From the NCBI GenBank assembly GCA_944319885.1, contig CALUFC010000015.1:1-43763 (forward strand): DNA of 43,763 nucleotides. Direction: 5' to 3'. Positions 34,804 through 43,224 of this stretch are shown here, one piece after another. Source of the DNA: an uncultured Coriobacteriaceae bacterium. Lineage in GTDB: Bacteria; Actinomycetota; Coriobacteriia; Coriobacteriales; Coriobacteriaceae. The position numbers and the translations under genes are program-made. The number at the start of each line of letters is the position of its first letter. Within the stretch, counting starts at the first letter, position 1. The notes below the pieces were generated by a model that did no database searches, had not been told where the DNA came from, and saw nothing but the letters and a program-made list of their open reading frames with translations.

Positions 34804-34836
34804 AAAAAGGCTACCGGGGCGCGCAGGGCGCGCGGT
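34804..34836 (-). terminator. terminator after the macrodomain gene
   Basis: Minus-strand hairpin ACCG-CGCGC-CCT-GCGCG-CCC-CGGT followed by AGCC and TTTTT. It lies about 20 bases past the macrodomain stop and just upstream of the VWA gene. Confidence 0.65.
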
Positions 34837-34856
34837 CAACTGCGAAGCGACATCTC

Positions 34857-35921
34857 CTACTGCGAGCCCACGAGCGGCTGATCGTAGTAGAACAACGCCT
34901 CGTTGAGCTGGAAGAGGTCGTAGATGCCCCGCTCGATAAAGAAGCGCACAATCACATCGAAGGTGCTCGACCGCGACAGCGTGAGCCCTGCTCGTCCCAG
35001 CAGATCCAGCGTCTCATCCATATCGAGCTCGAGCGCCATGGCAAGCGCCACGGCCGTCTGCTTGGTGGGACGATACGCCGCATTCCCCCGGATCTTCGAG
35101 AAGAGCTGTCGGCTGATATTCGCGCGCTTGTAAACCATCGCATCGGTAAGGCCGCGCTCGTCGATGAGGGCGAGCAGCGTTTGCGAGAATGACGCGTCGA
35201 GATGGGCGAGCATGTCATCGAGCCCGCGATCATGCGAGATACCTCGGGCCCCACATGCACCACTCGCCCCGCGCCGTGGAGCGCGTCCCGCAGACATGGG
35301 CGCTGCCATAGCGGCCGGCGCAGCATCTTCGAGCCAGCGCTCCTCGCGCGCCAGATCGCGCATGCGGCGGTGGGCAAACGGACTTTGATCCACATATTCA
35401 TCGTCGATATACTCGTCGATCGCGGCGATGAGGTCGTTGCCCGCGCGCACGGTTGCACGATCGAAGAGTACGAGGATGACCTCGATATCGGGATGCGCAT
35501 CGAGAAAGCGGGCTGTCTCCTCGCGCACGATGGCGAGTGCCCGGGCCGTGGGAAATCCGTAGATACCGGCGGAGATGAGTGGGAACGCCACCGAGTGCGC
35601 CCCGAGCTCGAGCACGCGCGCGAAGATGCTCCGGTAGCAGGCGTGCAGCGCCTCGTCTTCTCCGGCGCCGCCGCCATGCCAGATGGGTCCCACCGCATGG
35701 ATGCACCACGTTGCGGGCAGCGAAAACGCCGGCGTCACCACTGCGCCGCCCGTGGGACAGCCGCCGAGGTGCTCGCACGCACGGCGCATCTCGTCATGCC
35801 CCGCGGCGGCAAAGATCGCACCGCATACGCCACCGCCAGGCACCAGATGCGTGTTGGCAGCGTTCACCACGCAGTCTGCCTGCACACGCGCGATATCGTC
35901 TCTCACGATGGAAAACGGCAT
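34857..35921 (-). CDS. macrodomain fused to a C-terminal helix-turn-helix domain
   Basis: 354 residues. The N-terminal 165 form a YmdB-type macrodomain that binds or hydrolyses ADP-ribose derivatives: VVNAANTHLVPGGGVCGAIF, then CIHAVGPIWHGG and PLISAGIYGFP, all at expected places. After a low-complexity linker (AGRAPRRGASGACGARG), residues about 245-354 form a helical domain with an HTH-like core (LTDAMVYKRANISRQLFSKI). The combination suggests an ADP-ribose-responsive regulator or an enzyme targeted to nucleic acid; that is inference. I chose the ATG at 35921 after GGAGGGGCCGTC; a TTG upstream is less likely. It has its own terminator. Confidence 0.88.
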   Translation of the reverse strand: MPFSIVRDDIARVQADCVVNAANTHLVPGGGVCGAIFAAAGHDEMRRACEHLGGCPTGGAVVTPAFSLPATWCIHAVGPIWHGGGAGEDEALHACYRSIFARVLELGAHSVAFPLISAGIYGFPTARALAIVREETARFLDAHPDIEVILVLFDRATVRAGNDLIAAIDEYIDDEYVDQSPFAHRRMRDLAREERWLEDAAPAAMAAPMSAGRAPRRGASGACGARGISHDRGLDDMLAHLDASFSQTLLALIDERGLTDAMVYKRANISRQLFSKIRGNAAYRPTKQTAVALAMALELDMDETLDLLGRAGLTLSRSSTFDVIVRFFIERGIYDLFQLNEALFYYDQPLVGSQ

Positions 35922-35940
35922 GACGGCCCCTCCAATCAAG

Positions 35941-35966
35941 ATGGGGACAGGTCAAAACTTGTCAGC
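35941..35966. repeat. hairpin repeat copy D, end of murI
   Basis: GGGGACAGGTCAAAACTTGT plus a following CAGCCC: arms GACAGGT and ACTTGTC pair around CAAA. It is about 90% identical over 21 bases to one arm of copy B. It overlaps the murI stop and precedes the macrodomain gene. Confidence 0.7.
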
Positions 35967-36837
35967 CCAGATGCTCCAGCTCCTCGAGCGTGATATGGCG
36001 CACCTCGCCCAGATCGCTCCCGAAGATGAACCGGCCCGCGCATGCGAATCCGGCAAGGTTCTGCGACGTGGTCGCAAAGCGATGCACGGGCACCGCCGCC
36101 TCGTCCGCCAGCTCGCCACGCCGCCCCAGCATCTCGGCCAGCTCGCGCGTAATCTCCTCGGCCGAGGACACCACCCGCACCGCTGGTCCCAGCGCCGCGC
36201 GAATGGGACCCACCAGCAGCGGGAAATGCGTGCAGCCCAGCACCACGGTATCGATGCCATGACCCTTGAGCGGCGCGATCGTCTGCTCCACGAGCTCGCG
36301 CACCTCGGGCGCATCGAAGACGTCCTCGCCCGAGAGCCAGCGCGTGCTGTCATGCTGACCCGCCGCGAGCTCGCCCTCCACCAGCTCCACGAAGCACGAC
36401 GCGGGGCACCCGTACACCTCGACGCCCGCATCGAAATCCTGAATGGCACGCGTATAGGCTCCCGAGCGCACCGTGAGCTCAGTGGCGAGCACGCCTACCC
36501 GGCGCGAGCGCGTGCTGTGAATCGCCGCGCGGGCGCCCGGTACGATGACGCCAATTACCGGCACGCTGAACGTCTGCTGCGCCAGCGCGAGCCCCGCCGC
36601 CGTGGCGGTGTTGCAGGCGATGACCATCACCTTGACGTCCTGGCGCGCGAGCCACTCCCCTACCTGCAGCACGAACGAGCGCACCTCGTCTTCCGAACGC
36701 GTACCGTAGGGGCAGCGCTGGGTATCGCCCACGTACAGGATCGACTCGTGCGGCAGCGCACCCGCAATCGCCCGCGCCACCGTGAGACCGCCCAAGCCAG
36801 AATCGAAGATACCGATGGGCCGGTTGTCCGCGCTCAT
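35962..36837 (-). CDS. murI: glutamate racemase
   Basis: Makes D-glutamate for peptidoglycan. 291 residues. Both catalytic cysteines are present (VIACNTATAAG and VLGCTHFPLL), with the N-terminal IGIFDSGLGGLTVARAI and VGDTQRCPYG. I chose the ATG at 36837, which overlaps the upstream HAD stop as ATGA and is therefore translationally coupled; a GTG nine bases earlier is possible. The HAD partner is the only visible co-operonic gene. The 3' end overlaps hairpin repeat copy D. Confidence 0.96.
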   Translation of the reverse strand: MSADNRPIGIFDSGLGGLTVARAIAGALPHESILYVGDTQRCPYGTRSEDEVRSFVLQVGEWLARQDVKVMVIACNTATAAGLALAQQTFSVPVIGVIVPGARAAIHSTRSRRVGVLATELTVRSGAYTRAIQDFDAGVEVYGCPASCFVELVEGELAAGQHDSTRWLSGEDVFDAPEVRELVEQTIAPLKGHGIDTVVLGCTHFPLLVGPIRAALGPAVRVVSSAEEITRELAEMLGRRGELADEAAVPVHRFATTSQNLAGFACAGRFIFGSDLGEVRHITLEELEHLG

Positions 36838-37754
36838 GCTCGGCACCCGCCCCGCACGGCGTCAACGACCATGCGCATCGCGCTCACCCAGCCCGCAACC
36901 GTCTTGCCGCGCGCGATGAACGCGTTGTCGTGGCTCGCGAGGAAGGTGTCGGCATCGGGGTTCTTGAGGGCGTTTTCCACCGCGATGAACGTATGGGTGT
37001 AGTCGGCCATGAGGAAGTCCGAGGTGGCATCGCCAATGGAAAGCGTCTCGGCTGGATCGATGCCGCGCAGGCGGCAGAACCGCTCGATGGCGCGGCCCTT
37101 GTTGAGCCCGCGCGGCATGATGTTGAACGCTCGACCGCGCACGCCCTCGGGCAGCTTGAGCGTGGTGGGCGCCGAGATGTAGTTGAGGAATCCGTTATCG
37201 CCCCAGTCGAGCTCCGCACCCGAGGCGCGGATGATCTCGCGCGCCTCCTCATCGGGGATCTCGCCGCGCAAGCCCACGGTGACCTCGCGGTACTTGTAGC
37301 CGTTCGCCATATCGTTGTGGTACTCCAGAAGCCCCGGCCAGCGCGTGGAGAACTCGTCCAAGATGCCCGTCGCCTCGATGCACTCGTGCGGGCTGTAACC
37401 CCATGCGGGGTTGAACGGCATATCGGCGGTGTAGTACTCCCACCGGCTCTCCGAGCAGTCGAGCATGAGGATGCCGCCCATCTCGCCGATCCACGCATTG
37501 AGCCCCAGCACGCGCGCGTCCTCATGCAGCATGGCGCGGTTGCGACCCGAGCAGGGGATCACCTCGACGCCCGCGCCCTTGAGCGCCAGCAGCGTCTCGA
37601 CAAAATCGAGCGATGGCGTGCCATCGGGGTACATGAGCACGCATGAACCGGGCCCCATCATCGTTCCATCGAGATCGGTGAACACATAGCGCACCTGGCT
37701 CAGACGGCTTTGCAACTCGTTGGGCTCGATATCTGCGAGAAACGTCCTTGGCAT
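36834..37754 (-). CDS. HAD-superfamily (IIB/Cof-like) phosphatase
   Basis: 306 residues. Motif I YVFTDLDGTMMGP (double Asp), motif II IPCSGRNRAML and motif III SIGDATSDFLMADYTHTF with a cap inserted between II and III give the Cof-like HAD-IIB plan. Predicted sugar- or small-molecule phosphatase, substrate unknown. The frame continues upstream through the tRNA gene, but the ATG at 37754 after GGAGGAGCC is the real start. The T-tract of the upstream terminator directly touches this ribosome-binding site. It overlaps murI by four bases. Confidence 0.9.
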   Translation of the reverse strand: MPRTFLADIEPNELQSRLSQVRYVFTDLDGTMMGPGSCVLMYPDGTPSLDFVETLLALKGAGVEVIPCSGRNRAMLHEDARVLGLNAWIGEMGGILMLDCSESRWEYYTADMPFNPAWGYSPHECIEATGILDEFSTRWPGLLEYHNDMANGYKYREVTVGLRGEIPDEEAREIIRASGAELDWGDNGFLNYISAPTTLKLPEGVRGRAFNIMPRGLNKGRAIERFCRLRGIDPAETLSIGDATSDFLMADYTHTFIAVENALKNPDADTFLASHDNAFIARGKTVAGWVSAMRMVVDAVRGGCRA

Positions 37755-37763
37755 GGCTCCTCC

Positions 37764-37796
37764 AAAAAAGAAGGCCCCCGGCACGTGCCGAGGGCC
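37764..37796 (-). terminator. terminator after tRNA-Val
   Basis: Minus-strand hairpin GGCCCTCGGCAC pairing GTGCCGGGGGCC (one mismatch) followed by TTCTTTTTT. It lies 14 bases after the tRNA and runs directly into the HAD ribosome-binding site. Confidence 0.88.
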
Positions 37797-37809
37797 CTGA
37801 ACGTCCGGG

Positions 37810-37882
37810 TGGGCGATGAGGGATTCGAACCCCCAGCCTTGTGCGTGTAAAGCACCTGCGCTAACCGTTGCGCCAATCGCCC
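37810..37882 (-). tRNA. tRNA-Val (anticodon TAC)
   Basis: 73 bases on the minus strand. The acceptor arms GGGCGAT and ATCGCCC pair fully. The D arm is GCGC...GCGC. The anticodon loop TTTACAC has TAC at 37849-37847. The T arm GGGGG-TTCGAAT-CCCTC has one wobble. The discriminator base is A and the CCA end is not encoded. A 27-43 mismatch (G-A) is present at the base of the anticodon stem. Confidence 0.95.
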
Positions 37883-37892
37883 GCACGAAGGC

Positions 37893-37898
37893 AGTATA
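37893..37898 (-). promoter_or_regulatory. tRNA-Val promoter -10
   Basis: Minus-strand TATACT lies 10 bases before the tRNA 5' end. The -35 is poor. It suggests the tRNA is not only processed from the arg operon transcript. Confidence 0.5.
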
Positions 37899-37963
37899 CA
37901 GGAAATGCCGCGGATGTGCAGGCATGCTTGAGAATCGCACATGCCCGCGCCCGGCAGGAGCCT

Positions 37964-39250
37964 TTAGCGCGCCAGCACCTTGGCGAGCGCCGCGACGAGC
38001 GCATCCACATCGGCGCGGTCGCAGATAAGCGGCGGCAGGAAGCGCAGGGTACGCGCACCGGTCGCGTTGATGACGAAGCCCTCGTCGAGCATCGTCGCCA
38101 CCACGTCGTGCGCCTCGGGCGCGCCTTCGGCAAGGTCGCAACCGAGCATGAGGCCCGCACCGCGTACCTCGATGATGCCGGGCACCTGTCGCAGCTGCTC
38201 TGCCATATAGGTGCCAACCTCGTTCACATGCGCCAGGAAGTCGCCGCGCACGAGCTCGGAAAGCACCGCCTCGGCCGCCGCCACCGCCAGGCAGTTGCCC
38301 CCGAAGGTCGAACCATGGTCACCGGGCTTGAACGTGTCGGCGATCTCGGCGCGTGCGACGCAGGCCGCCGCCGTGATGCCGCCGGCGATGCCCTTGGCCA
38401 GGCTCATGATATCGGGCGTGATGCCCAGCAGCTGCGAGGCAAAGGGCGCGCCGCTGCGGAAGACACCCGCCTGCACCTCGTCGGCGATGGTGACGCCGCC
38501 CACGCCATGCACGAGCTCATCGGCCGTCTGGATAAACTCCGGATCAAGCGGGTGCACGCCCGACTCGCCCTGAATGGGTTCGAACATCACCGCGCAGATC
38601 TCCGATCCGTAGCGCTCGAAGATGCCGCGCAGCTCGTCGACATTGTTGGGCTCGCAGGCAACGAAACCGCCGGGCAGGGGCTTGAAGCTATCCTGCAGAC
38701 GCGCCTGCATGGTGGCGGCGATCGTCTCGAGCGTGCGCCCGTGGAAGCCGCCCGTCAGGCACACGATCGTGTTGCCGCCGTTGCCCGCGCGCTGCGCATA
38801 CAGGCGCGCAAGCTTCATGGAGCCCTCGTTGGCCTCGGCTCCTGAGTTGGCAAAGAAGGTCTTCCAGAGCTGCTCGCCCGCCTGCGGTGCACAGGCAGCG
38901 TCAAGCGCCGCCTCGTCGCCAGCGTCGAGCGCCGCCACGATGGCACGGGCCCCCGCCATGTCGTTGTTGGCAAGCTTCGAGAGAAGCGCCGCCACCTCGC
39001 CGCGGTGCTCGGTGTAGAAGTAGTTCGACACGGTGAGGAGCTTCTCAGCCTGCGCGCGCACCGCATCGGTCACCACCGGGTGGTTGTAACCCAGGCAGCA
39101 CACGCCGATACCGGCCAGAAAATCGCGATACGTACGGCCATCGGCCGTCGTGAGCATCATGCCCTCGCCCGAGACGAACTCCACCGGGAGCCGTCCGTAG
39201 GTGTGCATCACGTACGTGCTGTCGAGATGCTGCTGCTGTTCGAAAGACAT
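37964..39250 (-). CDS. argD: acetylornithine aminotransferase
   Basis: PLP transaminase converting N-acetylglutamate semialdehyde to N-acetylornithine. 428 residues. The PLP Lys is in DIMSLAKGIAGG, with FFANSGAEANEGSMKLAR, GGFHGRTLETIAAT and ADEVQAGVFRSG, all typical of the class III acetylornithine group. The ATG at 39250 follows AAAGGATCCAT, 12 bases after the argB stop, so the two are co-translated. It is the last arg gene; argF/argG/argH are not in the window. About 80 bases later the tRNA-Val gene begins. Confidence 0.95.
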   Translation of the reverse strand: MSFEQQQHLDSTYVMHTYGRLPVEFVSGEGMMLTTADGRTYRDFLAGIGVCCLGYNHPVVTDAVRAQAEKLLTVSNYFYTEHRGEVAALLSKLANNDMAGARAIVAALDAGDEAALDAACAPQAGEQLWKTFFANSGAEANEGSMKLARLYAQRAGNGGNTIVCLTGGFHGRTLETIAATMQARLQDSFKPLPGGFVACEPNNVDELRGIFERYGSEICAVMFEPIQGESGVHPLDPEFIQTADELVHGVGGVTIADEVQAGVFRSGAPFASQLLGITPDIMSLAKGIAGGITAAACVARAEIADTFKPGDHGSTFGGNCLAVAAAEAVLSELVRGDFLAHVNEVGTYMAEQLRQVPGIIEVRGAGLMLGCDLAEGAPEAHDVVATMLDEGFVINATGARTLRFLPPLICDRADVDALVAALAKVLAR

Positions 39251-39262
39251 ATGGATCCTTTC

Positions 39263-40243
39263 CTATTCTGCCACCGGCTCGGCAGCATCGTCGATGTTCT
39301 CCATGAGGCGCGATGCGAACGCCCCCAGCGGGTGCGGATGCCGGTCGTACTCGTACGCGGTGTCGGTCGAGTGCATCACCGTGCCCACGCCGGCGTCGGT
39401 GAGCAGCTCGAGCAGCAGCGAGTGCGGTGTGGTGCCGTTGATGATGTGCGCGCGGAACACGCCGCCGCGCAGCGCATACACACACGACTGCAGCTTGGGG
39501 ATCATACCCTTATCCACCTCGCCCGCCGCGAGCATCTGCTCGGTCTCCTCGAGCGTGAGGTTTGAGATGAGCGAGCTCTTATCCGAGAAGTCCTCGTACA
39601 GACCATCGACATCGGTAAGGAAGATCGCCTTGTCGGCACCGAGGGCGGCGGCGATGTGGCCGGCTGCAACATCGGCGTTGATGTTGAAGAACCCGCCATC
39701 CTCGCCCTGCGCCACCGTGGCGACCACGGGGATGTACTCGTTATCCATGATGCTCTCGAGGTAATCGGCGTTGATGCGGGTGATCTTGCCCACGCGGCCG
39801 AGGTCGGGATCGAGCTGCTCGGCCATGATGGTGCCGGCATCGGAGCCAGAAACACCCACCGCTACGTTGCCATGACGGTTGATGGCGGCGACGAGCTCCT
39901 GGTTGACCTTGCCCACGAGCACCTCGCTCACGATCTCCATGGTCTTCTCGGACGTCACCCGCTGGCCGTTCTTGAACTCGACCGGCAGCTCGTAATGGCT
40001 CAGGGCCTCGTTGATGGCCGCGCCGCCGCCGTGCACGATCACCGGCTTGGCACCGATGAGTTTGAGCAGCAGGATATCGCTCATCACATCGCTGCGCAGC
40101 TGCTCATCGACCATGGCGGCTCCGCCGTATTTGATAACAACGACCTTGCCGGTTAGGTTCTTGAACCACGGAAGCGCCTCGAACAGCAGCCGAGCGGTCT
40201 GTTCGTTGGAGAGCGAGGGATGCGAATCGCGTGCGTATTTCAT
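39263..40243 (-). CDS. argB: acetylglutamate kinase
   Basis: Phosphorylates N-acetylglutamate, commonly the arginine-inhibited step when ArgJ recycles acetyl. 326 residues, slightly longer than the usual 280-300. VVVIKYGGAAMVDEQLRSD, KPVIVHGGGAAINEALSHY (acetylglutamate loop), NINADVAAGHIAAALGADKA and the ATP segment FLTDVDGLY are all present. I chose the ATG at 40243 after GGAGG; the longer frame begins 54 bases upstream. An N-terminal helical extension (NEQTARLLFEALPWFKNL) is the type associated with arginine-sensitive hexameric enzymes, so feedback inhibition is likely. Confidence 0.97.
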   Translation of the reverse strand: MKYARDSHPSLSNEQTARLLFEALPWFKNLTGKVVVIKYGGAAMVDEQLRSDVMSDILLLKLIGAKPVIVHGGGAAINEALSHYELPVEFKNGQRVTSEKTMEIVSEVLVGKVNQELVAAINRHGNVAVGVSGSDAGTIMAEQLDPDLGRVGKITRINADYLESIMDNEYIPVVATVAQGEDGGFFNINADVAAGHIAAALGADKAIFLTDVDGLYEDFSDKSSLISNLTLEETEQMLAAGEVDKGMIPKLQSCVYALRGGVFRAHIINGTTPHSLLLELLTDAGVGTVMHSTDTAYEYDRHPHPLGAFASRLMENIDDAAEPVAE

Positions 40244-40330
40244 GGGATTCCTCCAAAAGTTATCGTGCGTGGGTGTTGGAGGCGGGCGACGCCCCAAAGC
40301 GCACCGCTCCCGCGATGCGCGGCGCGCGCC

Positions 40331-41599
40331 CTAGGTTCGGTAATCCCCGTTGATGGTCACGTAGTCATGGGTGAGATCGCACGTCCAGATGGTTGCCGCG
40401 CCCTCACCTGCCCCCAGGTCGACCGAGATGATGATCTCCGGCGCCTCGAAGCGGCGCAGCGCCTCATCCTCGTCGAAGGGCACGGTGAGCCCGTCGCGGC
40501 ACACCGGCAGCCCCATGATGTCGATGGACACGTTTGCCTGGTCGAACGTGGCACCCGAGCGCCCCAGCGCCGCCGCCACGCGGCCCCAGTTGCAATCGTG
40601 CCCGGCGATGGCGGTCTTTACCAGCGGCGAGTTCGCCACCGTGCGCGCGGCGGTATCCGCCTCTTCATCGCTTGCGGCCCCGGTGACGTTCACGGTCACG
40701 AGCTTCGTGGCACCTTCGCCATCGGCGGCGATGCCGCGTGCCAGCGCCTCGCACACCACGTACACCGCGCGCTCGAGCTCGGCATAGGCGTCTGTTCCCG
40801 GCTCGATGGCCGGGGCGTCAGGCGCCGCCTTGCCCGAGGCAAGCATGATGCAGGTGTCGTTGGTCGAGGTGTCGGAATCCACCGTTACCTTGTTGAACGT
40901 GCGCGCCACCACCCCCGAGAGCAAGGCGTGCAGCGTCTTCGGCGCAACCGGGGCATCGGTGGTGATGACGGCGATCATGGTGGCCATGTTGGGCATGATC
41001 ATGCCCGAACCCTTGCACATACCGCCCACGGTGAAGGGCGCCCCCACGTACTCGAGCATCTGGCTCTCGTACGTCACGGCGTATTCTTTGGGGTGCGTGT
41101 CCGTGGTCATGATGGCGCGCGCGGCGTCGGCGCCGCCGTGGGTGCTCAGCGCCTCGAGCGCCGCCGGAATACCCGTCTCGAACGGAGCGATATCGAGCTG
41201 CTGGCCAATCACGCCGGTCGAGGCAACGAGTACCTCATCGGGCTCGCAGCCGATGAGCTGAGAGGCGATGTCGCAGGTCTCACGCGCCGTCGCAAGCCCC
41301 TGCTCGCCTGTTGCCGCGTTGGCATTGCCCGAGTTCACCACGATGGCGCGCACGGTGCCGTACCCAGCACCTGCGCCCAGGTGCTTGCGGCTGACGATCA
41401 CCGGCGCGGCGCAGAAGCGATTCGTGGTGAAGGTGCCCGCACCGGCAACGGCCTCGTCGGCCATCACGAGCGCCATATCCAAGCGCTCGGGGTTCTTGCG
41501 GAATCCGGCATGCACGCCCGCCGCCGAAAAGCCGCGCGCACTGGTGATGCCACCGGCGGGAACCGCGCGGAGCATTGAGTCAAACGTATCCATATCCAT
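40331..41599 (-). CDS. argJ: bifunctional ornithine acetyltransferase / N-acetylglutamate synthase
   Basis: Transfers acetyl from N-acetylornithine to glutamate, closing the recycling ornithine pathway; many members also use acetyl-CoA. 422 residues. The self-cleavage site CKGSGMIMPNMATMI is intact, with nucleophile Thr207. The usual residue after GMI is often His but is Met here. The C-terminal half (KTAIAGHDCNWGRVAAALGR) is typical. The ATG at 41599 follows AAGGGAAGATCAAC. A TTTTTT tract (41614-41619) lies directly before this ribosome-binding site, behind a weak hairpin, which could attenuate transcription between argC and argJ. Confidence 0.96.
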   Translation of the reverse strand: MDMDTFDSMLRAVPAGGITSARGFSAAGVHAGFRKNPERLDMALVMADEAVAGAGTFTTNRFCAAPVIVSRKHLGAGAGYGTVRAIVVNSGNANAATGEQGLATARETCDIASQLIGCEPDEVLVASTGVIGQQLDIAPFETGIPAALEALSTHGGADAARAIMTTDTHPKEYAVTYESQMLEYVGAPFTVGGMCKGSGMIMPNMATMIAVITTDAPVAPKTLHALLSGVVARTFNKVTVDSDTSTNDTCIMLASGKAAPDAPAIEPGTDAYAELERAVYVVCEALARGIAADGEGATKLVTVNVTGAASDEEADTAARTVANSPLVKTAIAGHDCNWGRVAAALGRSGATFDQANVSIDIMGLPVCRDGLTVPFDEDEALRRFEAPEIIISVDLGAGEGAATIWTCDLTHDYVTINGDYRT

Positions 41600-41668
41600 G
41601 TTGATCTTCCCTTAAAAAAGCTGGTCGGACGCGTCTTGGGCACCGAGCGGGAAGCAGTCCGGCAACGC

Positions 41669-42739
41669 CTAGACCGGGCACGCTATGCTCGGCAGGCCTC
41701 GTCGCTCATCCATGCCGAACACGATGTTGGCACACTGGACCGCCTGTCCGGCCGCACCCTTGCACAGATTGTCGATGGCGCCGGTTGCCACGATGACGCG
41801 CGTGCGCGCATCGAGGGCAAGTCCGATATGGCAGGCGCAGGTGCCCACCACCGAGGCGGTCTTGGGCATCACGCCGGCATCGAGTACATGCACGAAGGGG
41901 CGTCCCTCGTAAAACGCGCGATACCGTGCCACGAGCTCATCTGCCGTGAGGTCCGCCGGCGCGTCGTCGGCAAGCGAAATCGTCACCGTGGAAAGCAGCC
42001 CGCGCTTGAGGGGCGCCAGGTGCGGCGTGAACACGATGCGGCCGGGCAGATCGAGAATCTGCTCTATCTCAGGGGTGTGCCGATGACGGCAGACGTTATA
42101 CGCCTCGAGATTCTCGTCTGCGCTGCAAAAATGGGTGCGCGCATTGGCCGATTTGCCAGCACCTGTCACGCCCGAGATGGCGTCGACGACCACCGGACCC
42201 TGCGCAGCAGCAAGCCCCATGCGCACCGCGGGTGCCGCCGCGAGCGATGTTGCCGTGGGATAGCAGCCGGCGCATGCCACGAGCACCGCCTCACCCGCCG
42301 CATGGCGCTCGGCGACGCGAGCGAGATCATCGGCAAAGAGCTCGGGCAACCCGAAGGCGCGCGTAGCAAGCAGCTCGGGCGAGGTGTGCTTCGCGTTGTA
42401 CCATTGCTCGTACACCGCAGGGTCGCTCAGGCGATAGTCTGCCGAAAGGTCGAATACCGAGACCCCGCGCTCAAGCAACCCCGGCACCTGAGCGAGCGCC
42501 GCCGTATGCGGCACCGCCAGAAATACCGCGTCAAGATCTCCCAGCGCCGGATCATCGTGCGTGGTAAACACCAAATCGCTCGCGCCCGCGAAGGCGGGAT
42601 ATACCGCGGCGAGCGCCTGACCGGCGTCGGCATTCGAGGTGATCACGCTGAGCTCGAAATCGGGATGGCCCAGCAGCAGGCGCACGAGCTCAGCGCCACC
42701 GTATCCGGCCGCGCCCACAACTCCTGCTTTGATGGTCAT
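41669..42739 (-). CDS. argC: N-acetyl-gamma-glutamyl-phosphate reductase
   Basis: Reduces acetylglutamyl phosphate to the semialdehyde using NADPH. 356 residues. The Rossmann start GVVGAAGYGGAELVRLL, catalytic Cys149 in VACAGCYPTAT, and HRHTPEIEQ are present. Long upstream codons in this frame are not protein-like; the ATG at 42739 follows GAGGGGAAG. It is the first gene of argC-J-B-D. A pair of ArgR-type operator boxes lies about 85-120 bases upstream, so arginine repression is expected. Confidence 0.97.
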   Translation of the reverse strand: MTIKAGVVGAAGYGGAELVRLLLGHPDFELSVITSNADAGQALAAVYPAFAGASDLVFTTHDDPALGDLDAVFLAVPHTAALAQVPGLLERGVSVFDLSADYRLSDPAVYEQWYNAKHTSPELLATRAFGLPELFADDLARVAERHAAGEAVLVACAGCYPTATSLAAAPAVRMGLAAAQGPVVVDAISGVTGAGKSANARTHFCSADENLEAYNVCRHRHTPEIEQILDLPGRIVFTPHLAPLKRGLLSTVTISLADDAPADLTADELVARYRAFYEGRPFVHVLDAGVMPKTASVVGTCACHIGLALDARTRVIVATGAIDNLCKGAAGQAVQCANIVFGMDERRGLPSIACPV

Positions 42740-42823
42740 AGCGACCACTTCCCCTCGCGCCTCTTCAAGCCGGCACCCTCGCGCACCGGGCCGAAGCCAA
42801 ACATGGTGCGCCTTATGTACCCA

Positions 42824-42858
42824 TACGCGTATGCGTATGCGCCATACATGATTATGTA
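42824..42858. promoter_or_regulatory. tandem ArgR-type operator upstream of argC
   Basis: Two perfect 5-4-5 inverted repeats: TACGC-GTAT-GCGTA (42824-42837) and TACAT-GATT-ATGTA (42845-42858). Their centres are exactly 21 bases apart. Half-site length, spacer and two-turn spacing match the classic tandem ARG box arrangement, although the bases differ from the E. coli consensus. Confidence 0.7.
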
Positions 42859-43183
42859 GCAGTTCGAAAGAATAGCACGCCCGTACACGCGCGCCTGCAC
42901 ATTTACGAAGATGTAATACAACTGACGATGCAAGTCCGAGCGTCAACGTGCATGCAGCCCCCGCATTGCCTCTCGCATTGAGCACTGCGTCCCGATGTAG
43001 CCATCCGGCGCGATCCTGTGGTGCGCCCCGCAAGCACCTCGCCGACACCCCGGCCAACCCGCTCCTCACTGCGCCCCACCGCGCTTCCGCCCCCCCTATT
43101 CGTAGGGTTACCGCTCTCGTGGTCATTTCTCGAGACCTATGGGCGGTCCGAAAAAGTATGCAGTCTCTCTCCTTCTGTGTTAT

Positions 43184-43224
43184 GGCGCATTGAGATACAT
43201 AATGTATCTCAATGCGCCTTCTTT
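43184..43224 (+). terminator. strong terminator with no plus-strand gene before it
   Basis: 16-bp perfect stem GGCGCATTGAGATACA (43184-43199) with TGTATCTCAATGCGCC (43203-43218), loop TAA, then TTCTTT on the plus strand. The nearest upstream plus-strand gene ends at 31872. Confidence 0.7.

Noticed and set aside
36834-38141. 435-codon reading of the HAD gene
   Set aside because: The upstream part reads through the tRNA-Val gene and its terminator; the real start is 37754.
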